The notes under the pieces: generated by a model
What the model was told of the DNA's origin: nothing
The model's input: the letters and a program-made list of their open reading frames with translations, nothing else
The model's database searches: none
Position numbers and translations under genes: made by a program
Part shown: positions 26,392-35,763 of the stretch, in pieces
How the letters are laid out: every line of letters begins with the position of its first letter
How positions within the stretch are numbered: position 1 is the stretch's first letter
Assembly (NCBI RefSeq): GCF_000243215.1
Contig: NZ_JH594596.1
Coordinates: forward strand, 989,297-1,053,296
Reading direction: 5' to 3'
DNA length: 64,000 bases
Source: Odoribacter laneus YIT 12061
GTDB taxonomy: Bacteria; Bacteroidota; Bacteroidia; Bacteroidales; Marinifilaceae

Positions 26392-26495
26392 TCATAAATT
26401 ACTGACAATTTATCAAAACATCTGCCTTCAGCATAGATCCGCAATTATACTTATAAAAGAAAAAGGAAAGTGTAAAACGGTAAGAGTGTATTCTA

Positions 26496-26570
26496 TTTAC
26501 CTCCGCCGGCATTATCCGGATCAGGTTATAGGGTATAATCTCAGCCCGTCGTATTAAGGCACCCCTTTTC
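26496..26570 (-). promoter_or_regulatory. TPP riboswitch (THI element)
   Basis: Minus strand carries the conserved THI box in order: GGGGTGCC, GGGCTGAGA, ACCC, CCTGATCCGGATAATGCCGG and the closing CGGAGGTAA. It sits about 150 bp before thiC, so thiamine pyrophosphate would shut down the two-gene thiamine operon. A -7 box TACCTTTG (26580-26587) lies just upstream. Confidence 0.97.
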
Positions 26571-26579
26571 TGTTGTTTA

Positions 26580-26587
26580 CAAAGGTA
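26580..26587 (-). promoter_or_regulatory. -7 promoter element of the thiamine operon
   Basis: Minus-strand TACCTTTG, ten bases before the riboswitch core. Confidence 0.6.
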
Positions 26588-26683
26588 TATGAAATAAATG
26601 AAAAAAAGAAAAAGCGGGAAAAAATTGAATGAGAATTCTTTCGGCCGGTTGGATTTTTCCTTCTTCTTCTGTCTATAGGGCTT

Positions 26684-27859
26684 TTACTTTGTTTTTTTCC
26701 ATTGGAGGATTAAAAAGAGCAAACCCGGGAAAAAAATGATGGCAGCCGTGACTCGTAAGGCTGTAGATAAAGAATAGGCATCACTTAGCCAGCCAATAAA
26801 AGGGGCCATAGCTGCAAATAAGAGACGGATAATAAAATTCCGGATCGAAAGTACGGTTGCCCGCATTTCGGAAAAAGTCTGCTTATTGATATAACCTTTG
26901 AGGATAGGGGTAGCGAATCCTCTGACAAGGTAAAACAAAAATAACAGGCCTAAACCCAGGTAACTGATATTATAAGAGACGGCAACATATCCGCCTGCAA
27001 TGAACAAGAGAATAAAGAGATAAGTTCTGTTTTCCCCGAACCGACGGTTTAAATTGTCGGAATACAAGGCAGCCATTCCGACAGTAAGATTCAAAATTGT
27101 CCAAATAATACCGTACCAAGTGGTAGGGGTGTCTATAGCCATCAATATCGGTTGCACAAACCAGGCCATCGTCAGTGTCGCTGCTCCTATAATACCGGAA
27201 AACAGAATATCGTAGCAAAGACTTTTATTGGTAATCAAGGAATAGCGGATAATGTGGAGGATATTTCTCAAAGGATGCACGACTTTGGTACGTACGGAAT
27301 ATTCTTTTAGCGTTAAAGCCGCAGGGATACCGATAAAAGCGATGAGAGTTTGGCAATAAAATGGCATACGCAGGGAATAGGCAGCCAGAAAACCGCTTAC
27401 CATACCGGCAGCTGCTTCCGAAAAATTTCCGATCATGGTAACCCGCCCTTCATATTTTAAATATTCTTCTTCTTTCCTGTGGTATAACATAGTATCGTAC
27501 AGTAAGGCTGAGTCGGCCCCTGAGACCAGACTTTGTCCTATCCCCAAAAATACTTCCGCCAGAAAAAAAGCACCTAAAGTATAAGAAAAAGAATAACAGA
27601 GAAATCCCCCGAATGCTAAACTGCAACCTACCAATAAAGTATTTTTACGTCCCCATACGTCAGCCAGATAACCGGCCGGAATTTCAAAGGCAACGACAGC
27701 CACCGAATAAACACTTTTCAATAAAAAAATATCTTTTAATCCCAGTCCGTTTTCTTCATAAAATAAAACGATGACCGGCATCACCAAAGTAAACCATTTA
27801 GATACCTTTATAAAGTAAAGGGCTAAAATATTTTTTTTGAAAGGCGCAGAAAGTTCCAT
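26684..27859 (-). CDS. MFS transporter
   Basis: 391-residue major facilitator with about 12 helices. The conserved loop 2-3 motif appears as GYLADVWGRKNTLLVG (about 58-73). No substrate motif can be recognised. It is next to the thiamine operon but ends before its riboswitch and has its own -7 box (minus TACCTTTG, 27875-27882), so a thiamine-related role is only a guess from position. Confidence 0.8.
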   Translation of the reverse strand: MELSAPFKKNILALYFIKVSKWFTLVMPVIVLFYEENGLGLKDIFLLKSVYSVAVVAFEIPAGYLADVWGRKNTLLVGCSLAFGGFLCYSFSYTLGAFFLAEVFLGIGQSLVSGADSALLYDTMLYHRKEEEYLKYEGRVTMIGNFSEAAAGMVSGFLAAYSLRMPFYCQTLIAFIGIPAALTLKEYSVRTKVVHPLRNILHIIRYSLITNKSLCYDILFSGIIGAATLTMAWFVQPILMAIDTPTTWYGIIWTILNLTVGMAALYSDNLNRRFGENRTYLFILLFIAGGYVAVSYNISYLGLGLLFLFYLVRGFATPILKGYINKQTFSEMRATVLSIRNFIIRLLFAAMAPFIGWLSDAYSLSTALRVTAAIIFFPGLLFLILQWKKTK

Positions 27860-28078
27860 AGTTTATCAGACGAACAAAGGTATAATTAATTTTTGATTTA
27901 CACTTTACCTTTATCCTCCTGTTCAGTATTCTTTGCCGGTTTCTACCAACTGTTCCGGCGCAAAGAAAAAAATATCGCTCTGACGATTGGAAATAAATTT
28001 ATAAATTTTAAAAAAGGCTAAAGAATGGCACAATAATTGTATAAATGCACAAAATAGAATAAATTGTGCAATAAAGTT

Positions 28079-28107
28079 TTTGTTTTAAATAAAAACCTAT
28101 ATTTTTG
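28079..28107 (+). promoter_or_regulatory. Promoter of ptb
   Basis: TTTG (28079-28082) and -7 TATTTTTG (28100-28107), 17 bp apart, 33 bp before the ptb start codon. Confidence 0.55.
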
Positions 28108-28139
28108 TTACAGATTACAACTAATTACCTGTTTATACA

Positions 28140-29048
28140 ATGAGAATCGAAAAAATCAGTGATATTTACGAATCACTTAAAAAAGATGTGCGTAAAAAGC
28201 GTCTGGTCGTTGCTTATGCAAATGACAGTCATTCTATTGAGGCCGTGTATACAGCTGTGCAGATGGGCTTGGTGGAGGCTATATTAGTCGGAGATCAGCA
28301 GGAGATAACCAAAGTGTGTCAGGAACAAGGGTATGATCTATCTTGTTTTGAGATCATACATGAACCTGTAGATAGCAAAGGAGCTCAGAAAGCAGTAGAA
28401 TGGGTAAGAGAAGGGAAAGCCGACGTCATTATGAAAGGGTTGGTGAGTACAGATAAATACATGAGGGCTATATTAAATAAAGAGAGGGGATTAGTGGAAC
28501 CGAATACCATTCTGTCGCATGTGACGGTTATGGAATGTCCTGGTTATCATAAGTTATTAGTAATAAGTGATGTAGCGGTTATTCCTTTACCGGATTTGAA
28601 TCAGAAGATTGCTATGATCAAATATGTGACATTGACGGCCAAAGCATTGGGGGTAGATTGTCCAAAGGTTGCCCTGATTGCTCCGACCGAGCAGGTGTTA
28701 CCCAAGATACAGTCGACGGTAGATGCGGCTATTTTGTCGAAGATGGCGGAACGGGGACAGATTTGCAGTTCTGTCGTTGTAGACGGTCCCATGGCTTTAG
28801 ACCTGGCTATTGATAGGGAAGCCGCTCAGATTAAGAAGGTGCACTCTCTGGTAGCAGGAGATGCGGATTGTTTGGTATTCCCCAATCTGGAGTCGGGAAA
28901 TGTCTTTTACAAAACCAATACAAAGATATGCAAGTCTAATCAGGGAGCTATACTTGTTGGGGCAAAAGTACCCAGCGTCTTATCCTCGAGGGGAGACAGC
29001 GTAGAGACGAAACTGAATTCGATAGCTTTAGCTGCTTTATTGGCATAA
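28140..29048 (+). CDS. ptb: Phosphate butyryltransferase
   Basis: 302-residue phosphotransacylase of the PTA/PTB family, transferring an acyl group between CoA and phosphate; in gut anaerobes the first half of the butyryl-phosphate route to butyrate. Length near 300 with no extra domains, and motifs such as VMKGLVSTDKYMRAIL, SHVTVMECPGYHKLL, VDGPMALDLAIDREAA and NLESGNVFYKTN, place it with PTB rather than Pta. A separate pta-ackA pair is at 58.8-61.0 kb. No butyrate kinase gene is adjacent, so the partner kinase must lie elsewhere. Confidence 0.85.
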   Translation: MRIEKISDIYESLKKDVRKKRLVVAYANDSHSIEAVYTAVQMGLVEAILVGDQQEITKVCQEQGYDLSCFEIIHEPVDSKGAQKAVEWVREGKADVIMKGLVSTDKYMRAILNKERGLVEPNTILSHVTVMECPGYHKLLVISDVAVIPLPDLNQKIAMIKYVTLTAKALGVDCPKVALIAPTEQVLPKIQSTVDAAILSKMAERGQICSSVVVDGPMALDLAIDREAAQIKKVHSLVAGDADCLVFPNLESGNVFYKTNTKICKSNQGAILVGAKVPSVLSSRGDSVETKLNSIALAALLA

Positions 29049-29082
29049 GAAGATCGGCCTGGAAAAGCCGGGCCGGAAAAAT

Positions 29083-29165
29083 GACGCTTCGCCAGTTAAC
29101 GTATTACGATTCTGAGAAAAGAATATTTAACTCAGAGTTCTCATTCCGTTAGTTGGCGAAGCGTC
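29083..29165. repeat. Long hairpin element between convergent ptb and ompA-like genes
   Basis: Outer arms GACGCTTCGCCA...TAACG and the complementary CGTTA...TGGCGAAGCGTC match over 19 bp with two differences; an inner CTGAG/CTCAG pair follows. It lies between two convergent genes and may act as a bidirectional terminator, but its length and GC-rich tips are unlike the simple terminators here, suggesting a REP-like repeat. Confidence 0.65.
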
Positions 29166-29202
29166 GATTGTTTTTACGGGCTCTAGTCAGATTGCCTGAA
29201 TT

Positions 29203-29910
29203 TTAGTTAAGCGACCCGTTTTCTGCTTTTTGAATCATATCTTTATTGGCTGTAATATATATTTCCACACGGCGATTCAAGGCCCGGCCTTCTGCCGTAC
29301 TATTATCTGCTACGGGCTGATCAAAAGCCAGTCCCTCTGTTTTGATACGGGAACGGCTGATCCCTTCTCCTACCAGAAAATTCGCAACAGCTTCGGCTCT
29401 TTCTTTAGAGATCCTTTCATTGACAGTCCGGCTTCCGGTATTATCGGTATGACCGTAAATCGTAATATCCGTATCCGGAGAATTTTTCAGAGAAGCTGCA
29501 AATTTTGTCAAAGCAGTTCTGGCGGCCGGACTTAATTCGCTTTTGTTGGTGGCAAATAAAATACCGTTATCAAAGGTCACTTTGATGGCCTGCAGATTGT
29601 TTGCGTCAGTAACAGTCTCCACTTTAGCTTCCTGAATAGCTTCCAGTTCTTTTTTCTGCTTGTCCATTCTCCGGCCGATTAAGGCTCCTGTACCACTTCC
29701 TACGGCCGCTCCGATAGCTGCTCCGATGGCTGCTCCTTTTCCTTTACCCGCTAAGGCGCCGATGCCTGCTCCTAAAGCTGCTCCTCCTCCGGCGCCAATG
29801 GCTGCTCCTTTCCCTGTATTACTCATACTGGCACAGCCGCCTAGAAAAGCGCCCGAAAAAATAATACTTCCGCTCAAGAGGAAGGTTACAAAAAAATTTC
29901 TTGTTTTCAT
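29203..29910 (-). CDS. OmpA-family lipoprotein with glycine-zipper
   Basis: Outer-membrane lipoprotein binding peptidoglycan. Signal peptide with lipobox LGGC near residue 26, then a glycine-zipper region of GAAIGA/GAAIGAAIG repeats (about 33-80) that can insert in the membrane, an alpha-helical linker, and a C-terminal OmpA domain (about 105-225) with FATNKSELSPAA, IYGHTDNTGS, NERISKERAEAVANFL and NRRVEIYI. The conserved Asp and Arg that hold diaminopimelate are present. 235 residues. Confidence 0.9.
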   Translation of the reverse strand: MKTRNFFVTFLLSGSIIFSGAFLGGCASMSNTGKGAAIGAGGGAALGAGIGALAGKGKGAAIGAAIGAAVGSGTGALIGRRMDKQKKELEAIQEAKVETVTDANNLQAIKVTFDNGILFATNKSELSPAARTALTKFAASLKNSPDTDITIYGHTDNTGSRTVNERISKERAEAVANFLVGEGISRSRIKTEGLAFDQPVADNSTAEGRALNRRVEIYITANKDMIQKAENGSLN

Positions 29911-30092
29911 TTCGTTTTAGTTTAGTTGTTTAGTATATACACAAAATTAAGAACTATCTGGCAAAGGTGAATGGATTCTGAGTGAATTTTATAATTTTGT
30001 CTGAATAAAGACAAGAAAAAAAGGAAAAGTATCTCTGGAAAATAGAAAGGTATACTATCCTCTAAATTAAAGGAAAATTAAATTATATTAAA

Positions 30093-30770
30093 ATGGCTGT
30101 ATATTTTGTTAGCGGTATTGATACGGATACGGGGAAATCGATTGTCACAGGGGTTATTGCCCGTACTTTAAGACAAAAAGGAGTAAATGTAATTACTCAG
30201 AAATTTATTCAGACGGGATGCAAAGGTATTTCGGAAGATATCCTGAAACACAGGGAAATCATGGGAATTGAGCCGGAGGAAGCGGATCGGGAGGGACTGA
30301 CTTGTCCTTATGTTATGACTTATCCGGCCTCGCCTCATCTGGCTGCCGAAATAGACGGGGTGCATTTAGATAGGCAGGTAATTCACCGGGCTACAGAAAA
30401 GTTATTGCAACAATACGAGCTGGTCTTGTTGGAAGGAGCGGGAGGGCTTTATGTACCGGTGACCCGGGAGTATTTGACAATTGATTACATACAGGAGCAC
30501 CATTATCCTTTAATACTGGTTTCTTCTTCTAAATTAGGTAGTATAAATCATACATTGATGAGTTTGGAATTATGCCGCTGGAGGGGAATTCAGGTGAGTC
30601 ACGTGATATATAATGATTTTCCCAACGATAGTGAACAGATAAAACAAGATTCTATCCGAGTGATCCGGGATTATCTGGAAAAATATTTTCCCTGTTGTGA
30701 ATTGTGGGAAATGCCGGTTGTAGAGGGAAAACAATGGCCGGAGCTTCCTATCACCTGGAAGGAAAAGTAA
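30093..30770 (+). CDS. bioD: Dethiobiotin synthase BioD
   Basis: ATP-dependent ring closure of diaminopelargonic acid to dethiobiotin in biotin synthesis. N-terminal P-loop GIDTDTGKSIVTG (about 8-20), FIQTG substrate loop, EGAGGLYVP (about 115) and VSSSKLGSINHTL are diagnostic. 225 residues. It is not clustered with other bio genes here; the U32 peptidase gene follows 70-90 bp later on the same strand. Confidence 0.93.
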   Translation: MAVYFVSGIDTDTGKSIVTGVIARTLRQKGVNVITQKFIQTGCKGISEDILKHREIMGIEPEEADREGLTCPYVMTYPASPHLAAEIDGVHLDRQVIHRATEKLLQQYELVLLEGAGGLYVPVTREYLTIDYIQEHHYPLILVSSSKLGSINHTLMSLELCRWRGIQVSHVIYNDFPNDSEQIKQDSIRVIRDYLEKYFPCCELWEMPVVEGKQWPELPITWKEK

Positions 30771-30863
30771 AATAGCGAATCTATAGATAGGTGGGTCAGG
30801 AAGGCGTGGGAAGCGGAGAATTTTATAGAAGATTGTAGCGTGCAAACAGAAAAAGCGGAAAGT

Positions 30864-32684
30864 ATGAAAAAAATTGAGCTATTGGCTCCAGCCCGGGATG
30901 CTTTAATCGGTATAGCAGCGATAAATAATGGGGCAGATGCTGTATACATAGGCGCTTCTGCCTTTGGGGCCAGAAAGGAAGCCGGTAATCGTCTGGAAGA
31001 CATTGAAACCTTGGTTGAGTATGCTCATCGCTTTTATAGCAAAGTATATGTTACTTTAAATACTATTTTATATGATGCTGAGTTGAAAATGGCCGAACAA
31101 TTGGTGCGGAAATTATACGAAATCGGAGTAGACGCATTAATTATTCAGGATATGGGGTTGTTACAGCTGGATTTACCTCCCATTTCTCTTCATGCAAGTA
31201 CTCAGATGCATAACTACGAATTAGAAAAAATAAAATTTCTGGATCGGCTCGGATTTCAGCGGATCGTCTTGGCCCGGGAATTGTCCTTAGAACAGATTGA
31301 AACCATCCGCAAAGAAGTAAAAGCGGAACTGGAAGTGTTTATACACGGGGCTTTGTGTGTGAGTTTAAGTGGTCAGTGCTATTTATCCCAGTATATGTTC
31401 GGGCGTTCAGCTAACCGGGGGGAATGTGCACAGGCTTGCCGGATGAAATGGACGGTGAAAGATAAGTCGGATCAAGTGTTGGTACGGGATAAGTATGTGT
31501 TGTCTTTGAAGGATTTAAATATGTCTGCTTATATAGATGATTTAATTCGTATCGGGGTAGATTCTTTTAAAATAGAGGGGCGTTTAAAGGATGCGAATTA
31601 TGTGTCGAATGTGACCAATCATTATAATTCGCTTATAAATAATCAATTGAAAATTAATAATAATAAGATCGGACGCCTTTCGTCCGGAGAAGTAATATCC
31701 GATTTCACAGCAGATCCAGAGCGCAGTTTTAACAGGGGATTTACAACTTATTTTGCTCAGGGACGGCAGAAGGAACTGGTGAATAGGGAAAGTCCGAAAT
31801 CGATGGGAAAACTGTTGGGTAGGGTAAAGAAAGTATATAAAAATGAATTGTGGTTGATTACAGCAGAAGAGCTGCACAATGGAGATGGACTTTGCTATAT
31901 CGGGGAAGAAGGGTTAGAAGGGATACGGGTAAACCGGGTGGAAGGGGAAAAGATAATTTGCAATGAGATCTTACGGCTTATGCCCGGGACACTGATTTAT
32001 CGGAACTACGACCACCAGTTTGCTATGCAGGTAGAAAAGTCAAAGACCGTAAGAAAAATCGGGGTTGAAATTCAAATCCGGGCAAAAGACGGTCGTGTAG
32101 AGTTATTTGCAGAAGATGAAGATAAAGTTGCGGTGGAATTTAAACCGGATCAGCATTTTGAGCGAGCGCAGCAGGCTCAACAGCGGGAACGGATAGAACA
32201 GCAATTAAAGAAGTGCGGGGACACTGATTTTTTATGTCGTTCGGTACATTATGAAGGAGAAGAAGTGCTCTTTATGCCGGTCGGGGTAATCAATGAGTTT
32301 CGCCGGGTTTTATTAATAAAATTAGCTCAGGCCCGGGAAGTCCGGCGACCGGTGGTGAGAATGAATCCGCTTGACCGGCAAGTTCCGTATTTACCTTATA
32401 TCCCTTGGCAGGCTAATGTTGTCAACAAAGAGGCTGAGGCCTTTTACCGGGAGCATGGGGCTGTAGGAATAGAGGCGGGTTTTGAACTCACTGAAGCGAT
32501 GGAAGGGAGAGTATTGATGCATACCCGTTATTGCCTGTTGTATGAGCTAGGCTATTGCCGCAAGCAATTTCCTGTTCAGACATTGAATTTTCCCCTTTAC
32601 TTATGCAACGATAAATATCGGTATCGTTTGGAATTCGATTGCAAAGAATGCTTTATGAAAATTTTATCTTCAGGGAAAAGTTAA
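30864..32684 (+). CDS. U32 family peptidase
   Basis: Peptidase family U32 protein (collagenase-like; relatives work in tRNA or rRNA hydroxylation). The family signature EVFIHGALCVSLSGQCYLS is near residues 155-173, followed by RGECAQACRMKW with the Cys pair that binds an iron-sulfur cluster in relatives. About 606 residues including the U32 C-terminal domain. ATG 30864 (MKKIELLAPARD) is preferred over a GTG at 30840. The next gene begins three bases after the stop, so they are co-transcribed. Activity as protease is not shown by sequence. Confidence 0.88.
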   Translation: MKKIELLAPARDALIGIAAINNGADAVYIGASAFGARKEAGNRLEDIETLVEYAHRFYSKVYVTLNTILYDAELKMAEQLVRKLYEIGVDALIIQDMGLLQLDLPPISLHASTQMHNYELEKIKFLDRLGFQRIVLARELSLEQIETIRKEVKAELEVFIHGALCVSLSGQCYLSQYMFGRSANRGECAQACRMKWTVKDKSDQVLVRDKYVLSLKDLNMSAYIDDLIRIGVDSFKIEGRLKDANYVSNVTNHYNSLINNQLKINNNKIGRLSSGEVISDFTADPERSFNRGFTTYFAQGRQKELVNRESPKSMGKLLGRVKKVYKNELWLITAEELHNGDGLCYIGEEGLEGIRVNRVEGEKIICNEILRLMPGTLIYRNYDHQFAMQVEKSKTVRKIGVEIQIRAKDGRVELFAEDEDKVAVEFKPDQHFERAQQAQQRERIEQQLKKCGDTDFLCRSVHYEGEEVLFMPVGVINEFRRVLLIKLAQAREVRRPVVRMNPLDRQVPYLPYIPWQANVVNKEAEAFYREHGAVGIEAGFELTEAMEGRVLMHTRYCLLYELGYCRKQFPVQTLNFPLYLCNDKYRYRLEFDCKECFMKILSSGKS

Positions 32685-32687
32685 AGA

Positions 32688-33860
32688 ATGGGAAAGCTTT
32701 ATTATTTTAATCCGGATACAGAAATGGCGATAGCCAACGGGAGTCCTTATTATACGCCTCCCGCTAATATTGTCCGGATGGCTGATGAATTGGCTTATTT
32801 ACCGGCTTATTTTTCCGAGCAGGGGGATGGTATTTGGATGAAACAGAGGCCGTCGCCGGATTTTTTAGCATCCCGATTGAAAATTTTCAATTTATCTCCT
32901 TCTATTTTTACAGATCAGGAGACGATTTCTCCGGATTTAAAACAGGAACCTTGGGGATGGAGCCCCAGAATGGCAAGTCTTTTGCAGACCGACCGGTGGA
33001 AGCCGGAAGACAAAGAGCATTACAGCCGAAAGGTGGCCCTTGACTGTTTGATACATCTACGGCATGTTTTACCGTTTGTGGAAGCCTCTGTTTTTCCCAC
33101 TGTTTGTGCTTCCTTGGAAGAAATTACAGCGGTTTTGCGGGAGCAGAAAGATTATTTGGTAAAAGCTCCCTGGTCTTCCTCCGGTAAAGGATTATTAAAA
33201 ATTCGGGGAGGAGAGGTAAATGCGAAATCCAGGGAATGGATAGGAGGAATATTGGATCGGCAAGGGTATATTATGCTGGAGGAGTTTTTAGATAAAGAAT
33301 GTGATTTTGCTATGGAGTTTTATGCAGAGAAAGGAAAAGTTCGGTTTCTGGGTTTATCTCTTTTCTATTCCGGTAAAAAGGGGGAATACAAAGGAAATTA
33401 CATTGGGGGACAGGAAAAAATAGAGCAAAAGCTCCTCTCTTATCTGGATGAAAGTTCTTTCGCTATGTTGAAACGACAGCTTGAAAGCGTTCTGGAGACT
33501 CATATAGGTCCGGTATATGAGGGGTATTTCGGTGTAGATATGATGATATACAGGCAGGGGGAAGGAGTATATAAAATTCATCCTTGTGTGGAGATCAATC
33601 TGCGTTATACAATGGGAATTTTAGCGTTATTTTTGTCTCAACGTTATGTACTGAAAAATACAGAGGGGGTATTTATGCTTTCTTATTTACCCGCCGAGAA
33701 AGCGGCTTGGAGAAGGCAGTTTCAGCTCGCCCGCGATTTTCCCCTATGCCTGGAATCCGGAAAGATAAAAAGCGGTTATATCGCGTTGACTCCCGTAGAC
33801 CCTGATACCAAATTTATTGCAGATATTCAATTAACAGCCCCTGCTGCTTCAAAATTCTGA
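32688..33860 (+). CDS. ATP-grasp-like protein of unknown role
   Basis: 390 residues starting MGKLYYFNPDTEMAIANGS. The centre has an ATP-grasp-like lysine and glycine loop, YLVKAPWSSSGKGLLKIRGG (about 157-176), then MLEEFLDKECDFAMEFY, and a late metal-binding segment HPCVEINLRYTMG (about 301-313) as in ATP-grasp ligases. So a carboxylate-amine or -thiol ligase is likely, with unknown substrate. Immediately downstream of the U32 peptidase; stop overlaps the tail of the convergent HAD gene by 12 bp. Confidence 0.65.
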   Translation: MGKLYYFNPDTEMAIANGSPYYTPPANIVRMADELAYLPAYFSEQGDGIWMKQRPSPDFLASRLKIFNLSPSIFTDQETISPDLKQEPWGWSPRMASLLQTDRWKPEDKEHYSRKVALDCLIHLRHVLPFVEASVFPTVCASLEEITAVLREQKDYLVKAPWSSSGKGLLKIRGGEVNAKSREWIGGILDRQGYIMLEEFLDKECDFAMEFYAEKGKVRFLGLSLFYSGKKGEYKGNYIGGQEKIEQKLLSYLDESSFAMLKRQLESVLETHIGPVYEGYFGVDMMIYRQGEGVYKIHPCVEINLRYTMGILALFLSQRYVLKNTEGVFMLSYLPAEKAAWRRQFQLARDFPLCLESGKIKSGYIALTPVDPDTKFIADIQLTAPAASKF

Positions 33861-34427
33861 TTCGTCTAAATTCATATTAATGCGTTTCCGGGGGGGACCT
33901 ATTATTTTGTTTACAGCGGGAAGGATGCTTTGATTTTTATGGATTTTGATTGACTTAATGCCGGCGGCTTCGGCAGCTTTTATATCGCGTAGATTGTTGC
34001 CGATCAGATACGAAGCATTCCGGTCAATCTGAAAATCTTCTACCGCCAGATGGATCATATAAGGAGAAGGTTTACGACAAACACAGGTTTTTATACTTTC
34101 ATGATGGGGACAATAATAAATTTCAGTGATTGTAATGCCTTTTTCAGTCAAGGAATGGCGAAGATAATCATGCACTTTCTTGACATCTTCATGGGTATAT
34201 ATTCCTTTGGCAATCCCGCCTTGGTTCGTCACAATAAAAAGTAGATAACCGGCTTGTTGAAGTTGTCTGAGCCCTTCTACAACCCCCTCATTTAATACGA
34301 CATCTTCTGTACGGTAGATATAATGTTGTTTCCCGTTGTAAATAATGGTGCCATCTCTATTGAAAAAGACAGCTTTGTGCAGGGATCGTTGGGGCATAAG
34401 AGTGGCTGCAAGGTTTTTTTTTCTCAT
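33849..34427 (-). CDS. HAD-IIIA phosphatase homologue (GmhB/HisB-N-like) with altered active site
   Basis: 192 residues, similar to histidinol-phosphate and heptose-bisphosphate phosphatases. Motif I reads FFNRDGT (about 22-28), so the nucleophilic first Asp of DxD is Asn. Motif II is FIVTNQGGIAKG. The zinc loop CPHH...CVCRKP is intact. Motif IV reads IGNNLRD, with another Asp replaced by Asn. Both changes were read from codons (AAT and AAC). It may be a catalytically dead regulator or scaffold, or have a changed mechanism. Convergent with the ATP-grasp-like gene. Confidence 0.75.
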   Translation of the reverse strand: MRKKNLAATLMPQRSLHKAVFFNRDGTIIYNGKQHYIYRTEDVVLNEGVVEGLRQLQQAGYLLFIVTNQGGIAKGIYTHEDVKKVHDYLRHSLTEKGITITEIYYCPHHESIKTCVCRKPSPYMIHLAVEDFQIDRNASYLIGNNLRDIKAAEAAGIKSIKIHKNQSILPAVNKIIGPPRKRINMNLDESEF

Positions 34428-34495
34428 GATTCCCGAATTTAGTATACTTAGTTTTTGTTTTTATTTCTCCCTTCCATCAGGTGATTTCTAAAAGT

Positions 34496-35506
34496 TCAAT
34501 GCATGATTTTAAAAATTAGCTCTTTTAGCAATTCTCCTTCTGATATCCCTACATTCCCGACGCCTTTTGATTTCATATCGTATTCTCTTAATAAAGAAAT
34601 AATTGCAGCACATTTTACTGCATTATAAGCTTTGGCTCCTTCTGTATAATCTTTCATGAAAAAAGTATTGATACCTAATATGCGAGCCATTTCCTGTACA
34701 TTGGGGGTCGCTTTTTTCTGGTAGTGGTAAGTCAATAAATTCAGAAAGTATTTAAAGAGCATTGCTATCGTTAATACGAGAGGATTGTTCTTTGGGTTTG
34801 CCTGAAAATAGTTTATAATACGATTTGCCTTTAAATAATCTTTATAGATAATAGCAGACTGTAATTCAAATGTATTAAAATCTTTGCTGATCCCTGTATT
34901 TGCTTCCACAAGACTTTCATTAATTTCTCCTCCTGCGGGTAATAAAAGGGTGAGCTTATCAATTTCATTGGCTATCCGGCTTAAATCAGTCCCCAAGCTT
35001 TCTGCCAAAATCCCGGCAGCTTTAGGTACGATAGCGTAACCGGCTGTCCGGCAATAGTCGATGATCCAGTCCGGAATTTTATTTTCATATAGTTTATTGG
35101 AGTCCAGCCAGATGCAATGGGGCGAAGCCGACAGTTTTTTAAATACATTTTTTCGTTTGTCCGCTTTCTTATTTTTATAAGCAAATAGTAAAACTGTTGA
35201 CAATTGCAAATGGTCTATATAAGGGAGGAGATTGTCAAAATCTTTGATATTTTGTGCTTCGCGGACGATTATCACTTGTCGTTGTGCCAGGACCGGAAAG
35301 CGTCTGGCTGTATCGGTAATGGTCGTCATGTTGACTTCATTTCCGTACATCACCGTTTGGTTAAAAGCTTTCTCATCTTCGGCAAGGGCATACTTTTCGA
35401 CCAACTCAGTGATCTGGTCTATAAAAAAAGGCTCTTCTCCGTTTAAAAAATAAAGAGGCTTATATTTACCGGCTTTCAGGTCTTTTACAATTTCCTCAAA
35501 TGTCAT
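34496..35506 (-). CDS. holA: DNA polymerase III subunit delta
   Basis: Clamp-loader delta subunit, opening the sliding clamp. 336 residues with the three-domain AAA+-like layout: N-terminal YKPLYFLNGEEPFFIDQI, the RFPVLAQRQVIIVREAQN region, VLLFAYKNKKADKRKN, and the helical collar at the end. A minus-strand -7 box TATCTTTG is at 35526-35533, 20 bp before the start. Confidence 0.9.
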   Translation of the reverse strand: MTFEEIVKDLKAGKYKPLYFLNGEEPFFIDQITELVEKYALAEDEKAFNQTVMYGNEVNMTTITDTARRFPVLAQRQVIIVREAQNIKDFDNLLPYIDHLQLSTVLLFAYKNKKADKRKNVFKKLSASPHCIWLDSNKLYENKIPDWIIDYCRTAGYAIVPKAAGILAESLGTDLSRIANEIDKLTLLLPAGGEINESLVEANTGISKDFNTFELQSAIIYKDYLKANRIINYFQANPKNNPLVLTIAMLFKYFLNLLTYHYQKKATPNVQEMARILGINTFFMKDYTEGAKAYNAVKCAAIISLLREYDMKSKGVGNVGISEGELLKELIFKIMH

Positions 35507-35675
35507 TATTTCTCCGTATTTGGGTCAAAGATAAGAATAAAAAATGAGAGATTGCAAACGGAATTTCTGTTGCGCCTAGGGAATCAAAAGAAAAAAGGAT
35601 AAGCGTATGGGATTGCTGGAAACGGAAATATTTGAGTGAGGGATCGTCCGACTCTGTACTATGAATATGTAAAAT

Positions 35676-35713
35676 AAACTTTTGAGAAAAGTATAAAAAA
35701 CTTTTGAGAAAAG
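35676..35713 (+). promoter_or_regulatory. Tandem operator repeats of the metallo-hydrolase gene
   Basis: AAACTTTTGAGAAAAG occurs twice, at 35676-35691 and 35698-35713, spaced 22 bp (two helical turns). The second ends 20 bp before the -7 box TACCTTTG (35734-35741). Related pairs precede 37918 and 39178. Likely sites for the AraC-type regulator at 36933-37769. Confidence 0.75.
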
Positions 35714-35733
35714 CGTTGTGGATTAAAAAGGAC

Positions 35734-35741
35734 TACCTTTG
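35734..35741 (+). promoter_or_regulatory. -7 promoter element
   Basis: TACCTTTG. The usual -33 TTTG is absent at the right place and the second operator repeat occupies that position, as expected for activator-dependent promoters. Confidence 0.6.
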
Positions 35742-35763
35742 TATGAGGAATTTAATTAAAAGT

